This document shows positions 20,819 through 33,586 of a DNA stretch of 64,000 nt, piece after piece. The stretch's first letter is position 1; every line of letters begins with the position of its first letter. The stretch spans positions 768,115-832,114 of the forward strand of contig ML133387.1 in NCBI GenBank assembly GCA_003864495.1, written 5' to 3'. A program made the position numbers and the translations under genes. Below the pieces are notes generated by a model. It was not told where the DNA came from. It worked only from the letters and a program-made list of their open reading frames with translations, and searched no databases. Source of the DNA: Nemopilema nomurai (taxonomy: Eukaryota > Cnidaria > Scyphozoa > Rhizostomeae > Rhizostomatidae).

Positions 20819-22717
20819 AAACACTGGCATAAGGATAACATAAAATAGTAGTTTTGAGAAGGACCAAAAAACCTATGGTGAGAAAGATGGGCAGGCTGAA
20901 ACTGAGACATTAGAGGATCGCTGCTACGTTCATGGATATGCTAGGCTTGGAACAAATGGTAGATATACTTTAAAGAAAAAGTCTTGAGTTGCTTTCAGTA
21001 CATATTCGAAAGAAGCAAGGACTTTATATTTTGAAGACAGAAGCTGACTCTTTTGGTTGGATGAAAGAGCAAAAACAACCGACAAAGTCACGATAAAAAG
21101 CAACCTTGAAGAGGAAACAAAGAATTGCAGCTAAACGACGAAGGACGAGCAAAAGAGAGAGAAATGCCACAAGATAAACAAAATAATTGTTTCAGGCCAC
21201 AAGTCAACCCATCCAACCACTTCCAACTCGACCAAAAAGCATTCAAAATGCAAGAATGTTTTAAGGATAATGAAGATGTTAAGGGCTATGGAAAGGTAAT
21301 GAAGATGATGATCAAGATGACGATGAAGATTAGGTTATGATGAAGATGATGATCAACATGATGAAGATGAAATCCTAACAATTACAAAACGAGGAGAGAG
21401 AAATAGAAGTGAAACAATGTTTATATCAACGAACTTACAATTCAAAAAGAATAACCTCAAAACCAAGACTGTACTACGACCCTCACCTAACTCGCCAAGG
21501 ACCGACCGACCAAAAATAACTCTTTTATACATCTGAGTAAGCCATCCTTAAGTTGTCACGGGAAAAAGCAACCTTGAAGAAGAAACAAAGAAGTGCAGCT
21601 AAACGACGAAGGACGAGCAAAAAAGAGAGAAATGCCGCAAGGGCAAAAACAAACTGTTTCAGGCCACAAATCAACCCATCCAATAACTACCAACTCGACC
21701 AAACAGTATACAAACTTCAAGACGATGATGAGGATGATGAGGATGATGAAGATTTTTAAGGGCCAAGGAAAGGTTATGAAGATGATGATCAAGATGACCA
21801 TGAAGATTAGGTTATGATGAAGATGATGATCAACATGATGAAGATAAAATCCTAACAATTACAAAACAAAGAGAGAGAAATAGAAGTGCAACAATGTTTG
21901 TATCAACGAACTTCCAATTCAAAAAGAATAACCTCAAAACCAAGACTGTACTACGACCCTCACCTAACTCGCCAAGGACCGACCGACCAAAAATAACTCT
22001 TTTATACATCCTAGTAAGCCATCCTTGAGTTGTCAGCCCTTCAAATGTTCTATGCAGTAAAAAACAAAGATGATTATCAAGCAACAACCTTGAGAGCTTA
22101 AACGATTTTCAAATAAAAGCTCAAAACTTTAAAACTCTCAGTATCAGATCAATATAATGATGTAAGAGATGGGAAAGAATCCAGTGTGGAACAGCTGTGA
22201 AAGGGCCATAAATGCTCTTCTCAAACTAGCATCAGTATGCCCAAAGGTGTAAAAAAGAAACGATAAACGAGAAGGACAGGTGGAGAGTAGATTCTAACGA
22301 AAGGATAGGAGAAGAATATGCAACGGACACGTGATGACAATCTTCGACGAAGAGATTAAATGAAATGAGAATACTAAGGATGAAATTGTACGAGCACTCA
22401 TTGAGTAGGTCGTTGGAGAGTATAAATTAAAATCAATTAAAAAGATGAAACAGGGAAAGCAGCTGGGCCCTCGAATATAGATCTAGAACTCAAAACTGCT
22501 AGTGCGTAGATTTGGGTTTAAATAAAAATTAAACACTTTCATCAAACGTCTCATCACAAGCGGTTGCTGTAAAATGGCAGTGCATGCAGAAGCAACTACT
22601 CGATTGCAATAATTCAGGGAATGTTGTAAACTATTGACTGGAACAATGTTAACATTGAAGGTGAAATCTCATCGAATTATAGGAGCCGTGTAACGGAAAG
22701 GATTTTACAGGCCAGTG
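20819..22717 (+). repeat. Array 1, unit 3 (A plus B)
   Basis: The unit is 1,899 bp. Sub-repeats A and B are spaced exactly 468 bp apart (matching points 21,125 and 21,593). The B acidic frame is DDDEDDEDDEDF, closed by a stop. Confidence 0.9.
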
Positions 22718-24183
22718 AAACACTGGCATAAGGATAACACAAAATAGTAGTTTTGAGAAGGACCAAAAAACCTATGGTGAGAAAGATGGGCAGGCTGAAA
22801 CTGAGACATTAGAGGATCGCTGCTACGTTCATGGATATGCTAGGCTTGGAACAAATGGTAGATATACTTTAAAGAAAAAGTCTTGAGTTGCTTTCAGTAC
22901 ATATTCGAAAGAAGCAAGGACTTTATATTTTGAAGACAGAAGCTGACTCTTTTGGTTGGATGAAAGAGCAAAAAAACCGACAAAGTCACGATAAAAAGCC
23001 AACCTTGAAGAGGAAACAAAGAATTGCAGCTAAACGACGAAGGACGAGCAAAAGAGAGAGAAATGCCACAAGATAGACAAAATAATTGTTTCAGGCCACA
23101 AGTCAACCCATCCAACCACTTCCAACTCGACCAAAAAGCATTCAAAATGCAAGAATGTTTTAAGGATAATGAAGATGTTAAGGGCTATGGAAAGGTAATG
23201 AAGATGATGATCAAGATGACGATGAAGATTAGGTTATGATGAAGATGATGATCAACATGATGAAGATGAAATCCTAACAATTACAAAACGAGGAGAGAGA
23301 AATAGAAGTGAAACAATGTTTATATCAACGATCTTACAATTGAAAAAGAATAACCTCAAAACGAAGACTGTACTACGACCCTCACCTAACTCGCCAAGGA
23401 CCGACCGACCAAAAATAACTCTTTTATACATCTGAGTAAGCCATCCTTAAGTTGTCAGCCCTTCAAATGTTCTATGCAGTAAAAAACAAAGATGATTATC
23501 AAGCAACAACCTTGAGAGCTTAAACGATTTTCAAATAAAAGCTCAAAACTTTAAAACTCTCAGTATCAGATCAATATAATGATGTAAGAGATGGGAAAGA
23601 ATCCAGTATGGAACAGCTGTGAAAGGGCCATAAATGCTCTTCTCAAACTAGCATCAGTATGCCCAAAGGTGTAAAAAAGAAACGATAAACGAGAAGGACA
23701 GGTGGAGAGTAGATTCTAACGAAAGGATAGGAGAAGAATATGCAACGGACACGTGATGACAATCTTCGACGAAGAGATTAAATGAAATGAGAATACTAAG
23801 GATGAAATTGTACGAGGACTCATTGAGTAGGTCGCTGGAGAGTATAAATTAAAATCAATTAAAAAGATGAAACAGGGAAAGCAGCTGGGCCCTCGAATAT
23901 AGATCTAGAACTCAAAACTGCTAGTGCGTAGATTTGGGTTTAAATAAAAATTAAACACTTTCATCAAACGTCTACTCACAAAGCGATGGGACGTTTCTTC
24001 TACATAGGTGAAAGGCTTACTGTTAGCGGCTGTTGTAAAACGGCAGTGCATGCAAGAGCAACTACTCGATTGCAATACTTCAGGTAATGTTGTAAACCAT
24101 TGACTGGAACAATGTTAACATTGAAGGTGAAATCTCATCGAATTATAGGAGCTGTGTAACGGAAAGGATTTTACAGGCCAGTG
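22718..24183 (+). repeat. Array 1, unit 4, terminal type (A only)
   Basis: The unit is 1,466 bp. It keeps the stretch of about 45 bp near 23,970-24,025 that internal units lack. The A sub-repeat ends with CATCTGAGTAAGCCATCC, a variant otherwise seen only where a B copy follows; here B is absent. Confidence 0.9.
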
Positions 24184-24345
24184 AAACACTGTAAAAAGGA
24201 TAACATAAGATGGTAGTTTTGTGAGGGACCGAAAAAACCTATGGTTAGAGAGATGGGCAAGCTGAAACTGAGACACAAGTGGATTACTCATGTGTTGATG
24301 GACATGACAGTCTTGAAAGAAATGGTAAATAGGAAAGCAAAACAA
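23845..24345 (+). pseudogene. Decayed non-LTR RT in terminal unit (array 1 / block 2)
   Basis: It is the same as the remnant at 8,700-9,200: IKKMKQGK, frame change, AGPSNIDLELKTASA, then FYIGERLTVSGCC and LTLKVKSHRI. It has the same internal deletion and stops. Confidence 0.7.
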
Positions 24346-24373
24346 AAATGCATTGAGTAGCTTTCAGTACATA

Positions 24374-24720
24374 TATAGAAACGAGTGTGATGTGTTTCTA
24401 CCGACTGCGTTGCTCAACCTCTATGGACGATCCGTGCCAAAGTTGTCTTGTTTAACGTGCAGAGAACACGGAGCCAGGCCGAGAGAGAGAGAGACGACGC
24501 GTTGTCTGTTGTTTTCTGTAGCTCTGTTCCTGACTGACTCTGATTTACTTTACAATTATATTTATACTGATGAATCTAAGAATAAATTTGCTGACGAGGG
24601 ATGAGAGAGGATGATGAAATGGTGATGTAATGAGGATGGAAAAATCTAGGCTGGGGAGCGAGAAACGATGTGTCAGCATGACATGGTGTGACAATGGAAA
24701 GTAGACAAAGGAGTCACTAC
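24374..24720 (+). repeat. 5' terminal repeat of the block 2 element
   Basis: It differs from the 3' repeat by only a few changes near its start and at CCAAAGTT/CCAATTTT (24,437-24,444). It contains AATAAA at about 24,571. The exact outer edge is uncertain by 1-2 bp. Confidence 0.8.
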
Positions 24721-24986
24721 AAGAGCTCCCCTCCTAGAAGACAAGCGAAGCGAAGGATTCGAAAATGAAATTAAGTATTACGATTAACAATTAACAACGA
24801 GAGAAATGTGAATAAAATTACTAAATGTTCGAATGTTCGTTTTGGTTTTTTTTGTGCGCTTGTCCGTGACTTGCGTTGACGTGGGGATTCCCTTGCAAGC
24901 AGGAAGAGCGAAGTTGTTCGACGGTGTCCAGGTTGAAATTCAAGGTTTTGTGAGTAGGTTTACCAAGAACCTGCGATGTTTGTTGT

Positions 24987-25114
24987 GTCCATGGTTTTGT
25001 GTGTTGGGTGACCAGGAACCAGAGTTGTGTTGCGTCCATGGTTTTATGAGTTGGATGACCAGGAACCAGAGTTGTGTTGCGTCCATGGTTTTATGAGTTG
25101 GATGACCAGGAACC
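24987..25114 (+). repeat. 47-bp minisatellite inside the block 2 element
   Basis: Units begin at 24,987, 25,034 and 25,081 (GTCCATGGTTTT...GACCAGGAACCAG). A more diverged copy lies just upstream at about 24,940-24,986. Short frames through it are repeat artefacts. Confidence 0.85.
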
Positions 25115-25272
25115 AGCGATGATGCTTCGAGATGCAGCGTCGGCACGGCACGGAGTTCGAGAACGGCGATTCGGATCCGAGCGAGTGCTGTTGATGTGCA
25201 TTGGGTTGCTTGCATGGCGAAGGATGAAAATCGTGTCCATATCGGCTGAAAAGCTCACGTCGTGGTCACCAT

Positions 25273-25620
25273 TATAGAAACGAGTTGTAATGGGTTTCTA
25301 CCGACTGCGTTGCTCAACCTCTATGGACGATCCGTGCCAATTTTGTCTTGTTTAACGTGCAGAGAACACGGAGCCAGGCCGAGAGAGAGAGAGACGACGC
25401 GTTGTCTGTTGTTTTCTGTAGCTCTGTTCCTGACTGACTCTGATTTACTTTACAATTATATTTATACTGATGAATCTAAGAATAAATTTGCTGACGAGGG
25501 ATGAGAGAGGATGATGAAATGGTGATGTAATGAGGATGGAAAAATCTAGGCTGGGGAGCGAGAAACGATGTGTCAGCATGACATGGTGTGACAATGGAAA
25601 GTAGACAAAGGAGTCACTAC
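25273..25620 (+). repeat. 3' terminal repeat of the block 2 element
   Basis: This is a copy of the 5' repeat at a distance of 900 bp over most of its length. It ends GGAGTCACTAC(A), like the old LTR. Confidence 0.8.
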
Positions 25621-25878
25621 ACATATTTAGGACACAGAAGGATGTCAGGTTTCTCATAACTATCCATCAGCAAGAATCAATCCACTGCTTTCTAAGGTGG
25701 GTCAGCTATATATATTTCCTTTACCTTTTAAAAACGAGTGTTTGTTTGAACTGTAAGCAACAGAAACCATGCAACAAAATGAAGTCGTTTATTATCAATG
25801 GACCAATAATTGGCGTTTGAAAGTTTTCCGGTAAATCAGCATGAGCGATTGCATGCCATTTCCAGTAAGGCCTGCTTG

Positions 25879-26045
25879 AAGTGAATCAACCCAGCCATTT
25901 CCAACTCAACAAAACAGTATAAAAACTGCAAGGTGATGACGAAGATGATGAAGATTATGATCAAGATGGCGATGAGGATTGTGATGAAGAAGTTGATCTT
26001 GAAACTGAACAACAACAAAACAATGATAAGATGAAAGGAACGTGA
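25879..26045 (+). pseudogene. Acidic-tract relic, type C (block 2)
   Basis: It matches 9,484-9,650 with no difference that I could see, including the stop before KLQGDDEDDEDYDQDGD. Confidence 0.5.
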
Positions 26046-26223
26046 ACTTCTGGCTATGTCCACAAAGTTTACATTCATCTGGTCTTCAAACTCACATTGA
26101 TTGGTCAAAAACTGGTCCCCCACAACTTAGATTGGAACTGTTATGATGTTTTTCCCTTGAAATGTCAGCACACTCATCCATCTCTGCTGTAAGAAAATAA
26201 AAACACTTGAGGAAGGAAAGTCT

Positions 26224-26282
26224 TTCAGTTCTGTAGTAATTCAGTTCTGTAGCAATTCAGTTCTGTAGCAATTCAGTTCTTT
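26224..26282 (+). repeat. 16-bp minisatellite (block 2)
   Basis: It has the same unit and copy number as in block 1. Confidence 0.9.
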
Positions 26283-28913
26283 TCTCTTAGAGTGTAAAAG
26301 GGCAACCAAAGTTTCCTAAAAGTTGCTCTCTAGTTTAACCAATGAAACAAAAAAACATGTACAGTAAAAACTGGAAGAGAGAAAGAAGAGTGACTGCTGT
26401 AAACAAAACTTTCACCTACTGGATAATTGACATTAAGTCTTAGTCTTTGAAACTCATCTTCACTGTTTAAAGACTGATCTAGTGTCACAAATCCCTGCAT
26501 CCTTTTATCTTAACAGTTCATGGCAAGGTAGGGCTTGAAAAACAAACATTGTCTCATGGAAGAAACGCAAAAGTTGTTATGAAGCCAAAACCTTCCAATT
26601 TTTGCTGCAACTTTAACACAATAAAGATTTCTTGAATGGCATTCTTAATTCTTTGCATACACAAAAAGTATGAACCTTAAGCAATGTAAAATTACATGCT
26701 TTAAAAGATAAGCAATCCCTCATGCCTTTCCTCTGAGGCATTCAAAGCCCCCGGAAAAGGTTTTTGGCATTGATTTAAAATGTTTACATTGAACCATTTG
26801 AATAATATGTGTTTGGCCATTAAAATTATACATTGAAGGTATTCACATTGTTTATCAATGTTTGCATCAATGGTTTCAGCCCTTCATTCTCCCTTAATGC
26901 AGGTTCTCTTGGGTATATTCCTAAGTAAGCACACAAAAAGAATTCCTGTATTGATAAGCACCTTTTTATTTTAGGAACTTCTATGTGTCTTCGCATTCTG
27001 TAAAGTAAAGTATCATTTGTACTTGTATATATATTGGTTTCTACCTAGCATCTGAAGGCAGTTTTTAGGGCACTGAGAAGCCTTATGCTTATTTAGCAGT
27101 GTCCTTGTCCTTTTTCCTATATTGACCACACCTTTTGGTTCCTCATGCCCGGAATTAAAGAGAGGTGGTGACTTTCTGTGAAAGTCAGGTCATGCCAAGG
27201 ACTCAAAACACAAACCTTTGGGTCTGTAGTCAGTGCCTCTAAAAACTGAGCCATCATGTCTAGTTTCTTGTGAAAATTTTGTGGTTAATCTCCACTGCTA
27301 AACTTTCTGGTAATTCGGCTTTGGGTATTCTGCTGAGAACTAACAAAGCCCACTCTGTTTTATGGTCTAGTAAAGGTTCTAAAACAGCATTTCAAGCCTT
27401 CTTTCCATTACCTATTGCAGGCATGTACATAAAACAAGCATGATAATCAACAAGCTTTTAATTTAGACTGCTAAATGCCACACTAGCAAACATCAAACTT
27501 TGACTAATCTCCCTTAACTGCTGGGTATTTTGATTTTTGCCCCAAACCTTCCCCAACATTTATTTACATTAATCAAAACTGATGTCAAAGTGTGCTCCAA
27601 CGGTAGAAATCAGTTTTGTTTAAAGGGTTTTTTCCTAAAGGCGTTTTGGAAATGTTGAGTATTGAAATTGGCAAACATTGTCACCCTGGGATGACATTTT
27701 CTCAATAGAAATTTTCTGAAATATGAATAAATATTTTCTCAATAGAAATAGAAATAATAAAAAACTTGAGAAGGTACTAATTGAACCAAATCAACAATTA
27801 ATGACATTACATGGAATAACACTGAATAGCATACTAATAAGATGGGCATTTCTAGGATGAAAATTATAATGAAAATACTGATTATTCAGAATGGATCCTT
27901 CAACTAAAAAGCTAACTGGCACCAATCATCAGATATCAATTAGGTTAGATTGACATCTGAGGCCAAATTTGACCAAACACATTGTCCAAAAAGCCAGATT
28001 TGGTAAAATTTCTTACAGTCAAGTAATATAGGTCCAATTAAATGTAGATATAATCTTTTAACAAACAGTGGAAACCGAAAATATTTTCCAAAGTGACAGC
28101 AAAGCGCTTTTGTTGAATGGCAGCTTACATGATATGCCACATTCTACACCACTACATTCAAAACAGCTCTTTTGCTATTCTTACGGGTTTTCCATTTCCA
28201 AAAATTGGTCGGCGGTCCGAAAATAGGCCTAGCCTCACTTAAGTTCCGCGGTGTAACAGCTGTGACCAGCTTATTCCCTTGTCAACCATAGTATTTTGGA
28301 CATCAAAGGGTGTTAAAAACAGGCACAAACGAGAAATCTGTCGTCAAAATTGTCAAATGGCAAATTACACTCATTTACAAAGCATTTACACTCAAACAGA
28401 CAGTCGAGCGATGGCTTGGCTATTTCTATGAAAAAGCTATCACTATGACCAACCAACTACTAACTGTTTCGAGTGTTGGCCAACGGTTACCACAGTTCTT
28501 CGTCGAATCAGTAGAGTTAATGACTATATTTACCTTGTTATCAGTCAATTTAATACGCCTTCCATTTCCTTTGGTGATATCAGGGCAGAACGGTCTCAAT
28601 TGCTTCCAAAGCAAACCAAACCGAATCGGTCTCGTTTCCAAACATAGGTATCCTGTAGCTGTGTACGAAGAATGCCGTTACTCTGTTGATGCTTTATCGG
28701 CAGTTTCATAGCATCCGCTACGCCCATTGAACACAGGGCATTCCAAATGTTATTCTAGGCATACGCATTATCAGCAGAAGCTGTTCTAGTTAACGTTTCT
28801 AGAGGCTTCTCCCAGTGCGTAGAATCACAACTCTCCAAACAAACACGATTTCGCTTATAGATTCCACAGAACAATACCACCTGTATTCCACCAATAAAGG
28901 CTTTTATTGCCAC
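26283..28913. other. AT-rich block interior with no recognised gene (block 2)
   Basis: It is collinear with 9,888-12,518, with the worn SINE head at 27,188-27,263 and the unassigned frame at 28,310-28,711. Confidence 0.5.
27188..27263 (-). mobile_element. Worn tRNA-like SINE head (block 2)
   Basis: It has the same A box-like and B box-like motifs as at 10,793-10,868. Confidence 0.4.
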
Positions 28914-29405
28914 TGTAGATAACGAGTTGAGATGGGTTTCTACCGACTGCGTTGCTCAACCTCTATGGACGATCCGAGCCAAAGCTGTCTTATTTAACGT
29001 GCAGAGAACACGGAGACAAGCCGAGAGAGAGAGATGACGCGTTGTCTGTTGTTTTCTGTAGCTCTGTTTCTGGCAGACACTGACTGATCTAACTCAACTA
29101 TACAATCATAAATTATACCGATGCTCTAAGAATAAATATGCTGACGAGGGATGAGAGAGGATGATGAAATGATGATGTAATGAGCATGGGCTCCGACGCA
29201 GGTTGGAAAGTGGACGGACCAAGGGAGATTTTAACAATTATAACAAAAGAGGTTTAAAATTGTATTACCAAAAAGTGAGGGGCCATGCCCCCCCAGCCCC
29301 CCCCCCCTTTCGTCGGAGGTCCTGATGAGGATAGAACAGTCTAGGCTGAGGATGTGTCAGCATGACATGATGTGACAATGGAAAGTAGACAAAGGAGTCA
29401 CTACA
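28914..29405 (+). mobile_element. 5' LTR of the decayed BEL/Pao-type element (block 2)
   Basis: It is like 12,519-12,972 but keeps a C-rich tract (GAGGGGCCATGCCCCCC and a further C run, about 29,277-29,310) between two GT..CGGAGG-type edges that block 1 has lost. Confidence 0.7.
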
Positions 29406-29841
29406 CCACAATATCCATATCTTCTCTTATAAAGGATTGATTGTTTTTGCGAAAAGCTGTGCCAACTTCCCTTCTGGCAATGATACAATACTTCTTTGCA
29501 TCGTTGACTTCGTAATGACGTTGAGTCAACATCATTTCGTGGCCGCAAGCAATAGAAATCGGTACCATAATTACAGCAAAATGAGCATGCCTTGGATAGC
29601 AAAAAAGTTACGGAAGAGCGTCTCTATATATATATTTGTCTTTTGATACTTCCGTAGCACAGTGATCAATACGTTAGCACGTAGAGCGATATATATATAT
29701 ATATATAGGCGTTCCCCTCGACCCACTACATAGTGTACTCAATTCTTCGTACACAAAAAGAGCTGAACATCCCATGTTGCAATGCAAAAGGCAGTTGTAT
29801 CACCATTGAAGTAAAAGAGCAATATTGGTTGGTAGCAGTGA

Positions 29842-30317
29842 GTTTTGAAGTCCCCCTCTAGCTTCGAAGAACTGCATTTGCCTAGGGTGGCTGCAGAAGC
29901 AAGGCTGAATAAAGAAGAGGCAGAGCTTTGGGAGGAAACAATTGCGCTAGATCCTGAAAGGAAAAACTGAGTTTGGATGAAACAAAGCGTGTTCAAACAA
30001 AACTTCCAGATTTACAGATCTCAAAGTTCCAGGGCACTCATTCAGATTGAATAAGATTCGGGAACCTCTTTCAATATCAAATTGATAAAGCTTCAATTAA
30101 TGATGAAGCAAGGTTATTATTACCAGAGGAGTTTGTCACACCTAAAAATTCGATGACTTATCTACAACTATCAACTTTAAATACAGGACCAAGTAGTGAC
30201 TATGTTTCTTCCACACTGCAGGAATTGATAAAAGAGAAACCTGTGAGACAAGACTACAAATCTGGTCAAACACTGTTAGGGACATCAGTTGGAAACATAA
30301 ACGTATATGAGATATAA
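29842..30317 (+). pseudogene. Gag-position frame, frameshifted (block 2)
   Basis: It shares the extra bases of block 1 near the middle (TTTACAGATCTC and CTCTTTCAAT). At the helical piece it reads GCTGAATAAAG where block 1 has GCTGAGAAAAAG. It groups with block 1 rather than block 3. Confidence 0.4.
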
Positions 30318-30397
30318 ACGTATACGTATATAAACGTATTTCATAATAGAGATCAGTGGTGTTGCACAGAGATTTGGCATAAAGGCCAGTCACCACT

Positions 30398-30930
30398 GAC
30401 GCTTTTTTCCAGCGTGTCTGAAAATTTCGCGACGACACATGCGCAGAAAGAAAAATTTCACGAAAAAAGCGTTCGCGCATCGATAATGTCGCTTGACGAA
30501 TAAGTGAAGTAGTTTTTACTTTTCTCAAGCATTATTATTCTAGGTAAACTTAGGACAATAGGACTGCATGATTCTAATAATAGGCCTATGCAATATGGCG
30601 TTATCACAGCAACCGGAATTTAGTAGAAGTGAAACTGAATTGCATTTATTTACTTTACATGGTAGACTAGGCAACAATACTTTTTCACAAGGAAACAGAG
30701 CCTTTCAGATATCAAGCAGATATCAAGCTCGTTTGGTGACAGCCAAGACGCATTTGAGATGGGAACCTTTATCCATGATGCACAATGTCAGAGCAATGAT
30801 GCAGGGGGAGCATTGAATTCGGTAAGGAAGCTTTTATTGAGGCATTACGGCATTACCATTCTCTGTGGGACACAACTGACACAATATTTACGTGCTCTCC
30901 TTTTCAAAGCTTTATTCCTCCTTAAATGAC
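30398..30930 (+). other. Inserted segment with CpG-rich stretch and short frames (block 2)
   Basis: It is the same as 13,960-14,492, but the G run has five G instead of six. This ends the 5' frame at codon 82 (30,568-30,816) and puts the MADF-like piece in another frame. Confidence 0.35.
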
Positions 30931-31268
30931 AATAAAATTAAATTTTTCTTTTTCTCAAGAACAAAAACTGTAAAAGATCAGGCCAAGACATCATCTTTGT
31001 TCTAAAAATCTCGCGCGCGCTAAAATTTGGTGGAAATCAGTGGAAATTGGACTGAACAGAATTTTGTACGAACGCTACAAAACAAGTGTAAGTGCAGATT
31101 CGGCTTAAATTCAGAAGTTTCTTGGAGAGCGGAAGATTCTGCTCAACTTGTCAAAGCCAAGATACCGTGGGATGTCACACCCTTCACTTTTGTAGAAGCC
31201 GTCGGTAATTTTTTCCTGTCGGTAAAAGTTGAAACATTTATAACAGCCTGTCGGTATTTCGGGGAAGT

Positions 31269-31430
31269 AGGGTCAAGCTAATAAAAGGCTACCTCCGTTC
31301 GACAACGAAAGAAGAACGTTTAGACTATCTAATGATAGCTGCATGTTCCAGTTACATTTTAGATCATTTAGATCTTGATGAGGTTGCAGATATCTGGTCA
31401 GTTCTTAAAACTAGAAGAATAAAGATATAA
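31269..31430 (+). pseudogene. hAT-type transposase C-terminal fragment (block 2)
   Basis: It has the same 54-codon frame as 14,831-14,992, with YLRSTTKEERLDYL and LDLDEVAD. Confidence 0.6.
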
Positions 31431-31733
31431 ATCCATACCATGCAGGACTATATGTTTTTATATGTGTCGATATTATTCAATGGTGTGAATATTTTCCTGA
31501 CCCTGACCTTCCAGAGATTCAAACTATTTCTATTTAATGCCGCTTTCGTTGGGATCATTAGAATAAATAACATGAGTATTTTGCAAGTAATCTGATAAAT
31601 TTCGATCCAGTTAGAAACAATAAGATATATCCAGCTTAGACACAAAGGAACCACTACGGTACTAGAGTGTAAAATTTGTGCGCTATGATTAACTATCTTT
31701 AATCAACCCTGTCGGTAAATTTCTCATGCAAGG

Positions 31734-32182
31734 GTAAACGATCCGATGGGCATTGTCTCAAATATATTGCTGACAGCTAAATCAATTTTCGTGACATCTA
31801 TGAGAGAAAAGTTCAATGAGATAGTGAGCATCCAGATGACATAAGGAACTGGTGGGAAAGATGGATTAAGTCCTTGCCATTAGAAGTTGTGCTGTCACAA
31901 TGTATTTCACAGAAAAGGGAAGAAATAACTCCATATAAGTCACATGGATTTTCCGACTTTTCCGTCTTAGGATGTTGTGCCACAGTGTCCACAGTTGTAA
32001 AGCAAAGGGAACAAGTCCGCCAGGGTTTACTCGTAGCTAAGTCAAGGCTTGCTAAACGTGATCTTACAATGCCAAGGCTAGAACTTGTTGGATGCCATAT
32101 GACCAGTAATTGGCTAAAGAAAATAAACGAGAAAAATAACGACTGGAGGTATGTTCCCTTGGAGGAAAATGCACATTGGTAA
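31734..32182 (+). pseudogene. BEL/Pao pol remnant: RT connection and RNase H start (block 2)
   Basis: It has the same motifs as block 1 (DPMGIVSNILL, HGFSDFS, PRLELVGC). One T is missing near 31,787, which adds a frameshift that block 1 does not have. The shared in-frame stop follows. Confidence 0.8.
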
Positions 32183-32606
32183 TCGAGGAGCAAGAAACTT
32201 TTAAGCGAGCGAGAAGAGGATGAGAGGGCCAACATGGCTAAAAACACCAGAACTGTAGCCAACTATGATTCCAATAAAAGCGAGCGGAGACTCGCATTCA
32301 GGGAACAGGCTATTAAAGAGATTGTACAATTATCCATTGTGAGGAAAGCAGACACAATAGATAACTTACTTGAAAGAAAGACCTGGTGGTTCACTGTCAG
32401 AGTACTGGCTTGGGTATAGATATTCATGAACTATTCAAAGAGCAGTCAGAGAGTCAAAGGCCCCTTTACAACTTCTGAGATCCAAAATCGAATCAGCTAC
32501 ATCGAGAGCTACATGGTGAAAAGGGCACAACGAGACGTGGAAGAGACGAGCATATTCAACAACGATTGTAAGCGATTAAACTTAGTCAAGAATTAAGAAG
32601 GAATCT

Positions 32607-32825
32607 ATGCATGTAGATGTAGTCAGACATCTCATCTCGGAGAAACCTGTAGAAAGTGCACACCAACAGACATTGCATGGGGGAGTTTGTCTTACAATGT
32701 CCAAAGTTCCAGACAGCTACTGGATACCACAACTGAGAAGTCTTACGAAGAGAGTCACAGCGAAATGTTCAGGATGCGAGGGATTCCTTGCTACAGCGGC
32801 ACCAGCGCATCCAACAGGGAATTAG
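32607..32825 (+). pseudogene. BEL/Pao integrase zinc-binding domain remnant (block 2)
   Basis: It is unchanged from block 1: His19, His24, Cys54 and Cys57 are present. Confidence 0.85.
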
Positions 32826-32855
32826 CCTAGAGATAGATCTGAAGAAAGCATACCA

Positions 32856-33158
32856 TCCTATTTTATCGGCGTAGACTTTACGGGTCCAATTACAATGAAA
32901 GCCGGAAACAAAGCTACAAGCAAAGCATACAGTATTCATTACACATGCAGTTAAACCAGAGGTCTGCATTTAGAGCTAGTGACAATCATGACGTGCGAGG
33001 AATTTACATCAAGTTTTACGCAATTCATTGCGGCAATTCAAGGTAGGCCATCGAAGGTTATTTGGTATAACGGAAGCATATTCATAGCTGCGTCCAGTTG
33101 GATAAAGATAATTAGAAAAGTTCATTCTGTCTGCCTGTGGTTAATTTCCGAAATTTGA
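32856..33158 (+). pseudogene. BEL/Pao integrase catalytic core, inactivated (block 2)
   Basis: It carries the same internal stop and the same WYNGS (Tyr at the second catalytic Asp) as block 1. Confidence 0.85.
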
Positions 33159-33580
33159 ATACTCAGAGGAGTGTCGGACGAAAAAGTACTTTTAGAATGC
33201 AAAAACTAATTCCGCTTTTTCTTGCTACTGTGAAAGTTCAGAAGTATCTTGCACATCAAGAAATGGTATGGCAGTTTAACCTCGGCCGTGCCGGCTGGTG
33301 GGGTGGCATGTTGGAAAGGATGGTGAGCATCGTGAAAAAAACTTTATACAAAGTCGTAGGAGCATCAAAACTTTCATTCAAAAAGTTGCAAGAAGTTGTC
33401 CTAGATATTCAGATCGTGCTAAATAACCGACCATTGACAAAATGCGAAGATGACGTTGGGATGCTGTTTCTAATACCCAAAATTCTCATTTTGGGGAAAG
33501 CTAGCTATTCACCTGTTGAAGAACCATCGAGTATTTAAGATCAGGATTTGAGAAAAAGAGCAAAGTACTTGAAAAATGCT
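33137..33580 (+). pseudogene. BEL/Pao integrase C-terminal part, truncated (block 2)
   Basis: It is the same 133-codon frame and the same truncation after RKRAKYLKNA as in block 1. Confidence 0.9.
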
Positions 33581-33586
33581 CCATTG

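Larger units (their letters stand above)
24374..25620 (+). mobile_element. Terminal-repeat (LTR-type) non-autonomous element, block 2 only
   Basis: Two direct terminal repeats of about 347 bp (24,374-24,720 and 25,273-25,620) flank about 552 bp of non-coding DNA. Comparison with the empty site in blocks 1, 3 and 4 gives an insertion of 1,252 bp including a 5-bp duplication (ACATA, or CATAT if the edges shift by one). The terminal repeats belong to the same LTR family as 12,519-12,972 but lack its extra segment. No gag or pol frame and no clear polypurine tract are visible, so the element would depend on proteins supplied elsewhere (TRIM-like). The interior carries a 47-bp minisatellite. Confidence 0.8.
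24184..33586 (+). repeat. Macro-repeat block 2
   Basis: This is the second copy of the block, 1,252 bp longer at its left end because of the terminal-repeat element plus its target duplication. Otherwise it is collinear with block 1. Confidence 0.9.
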
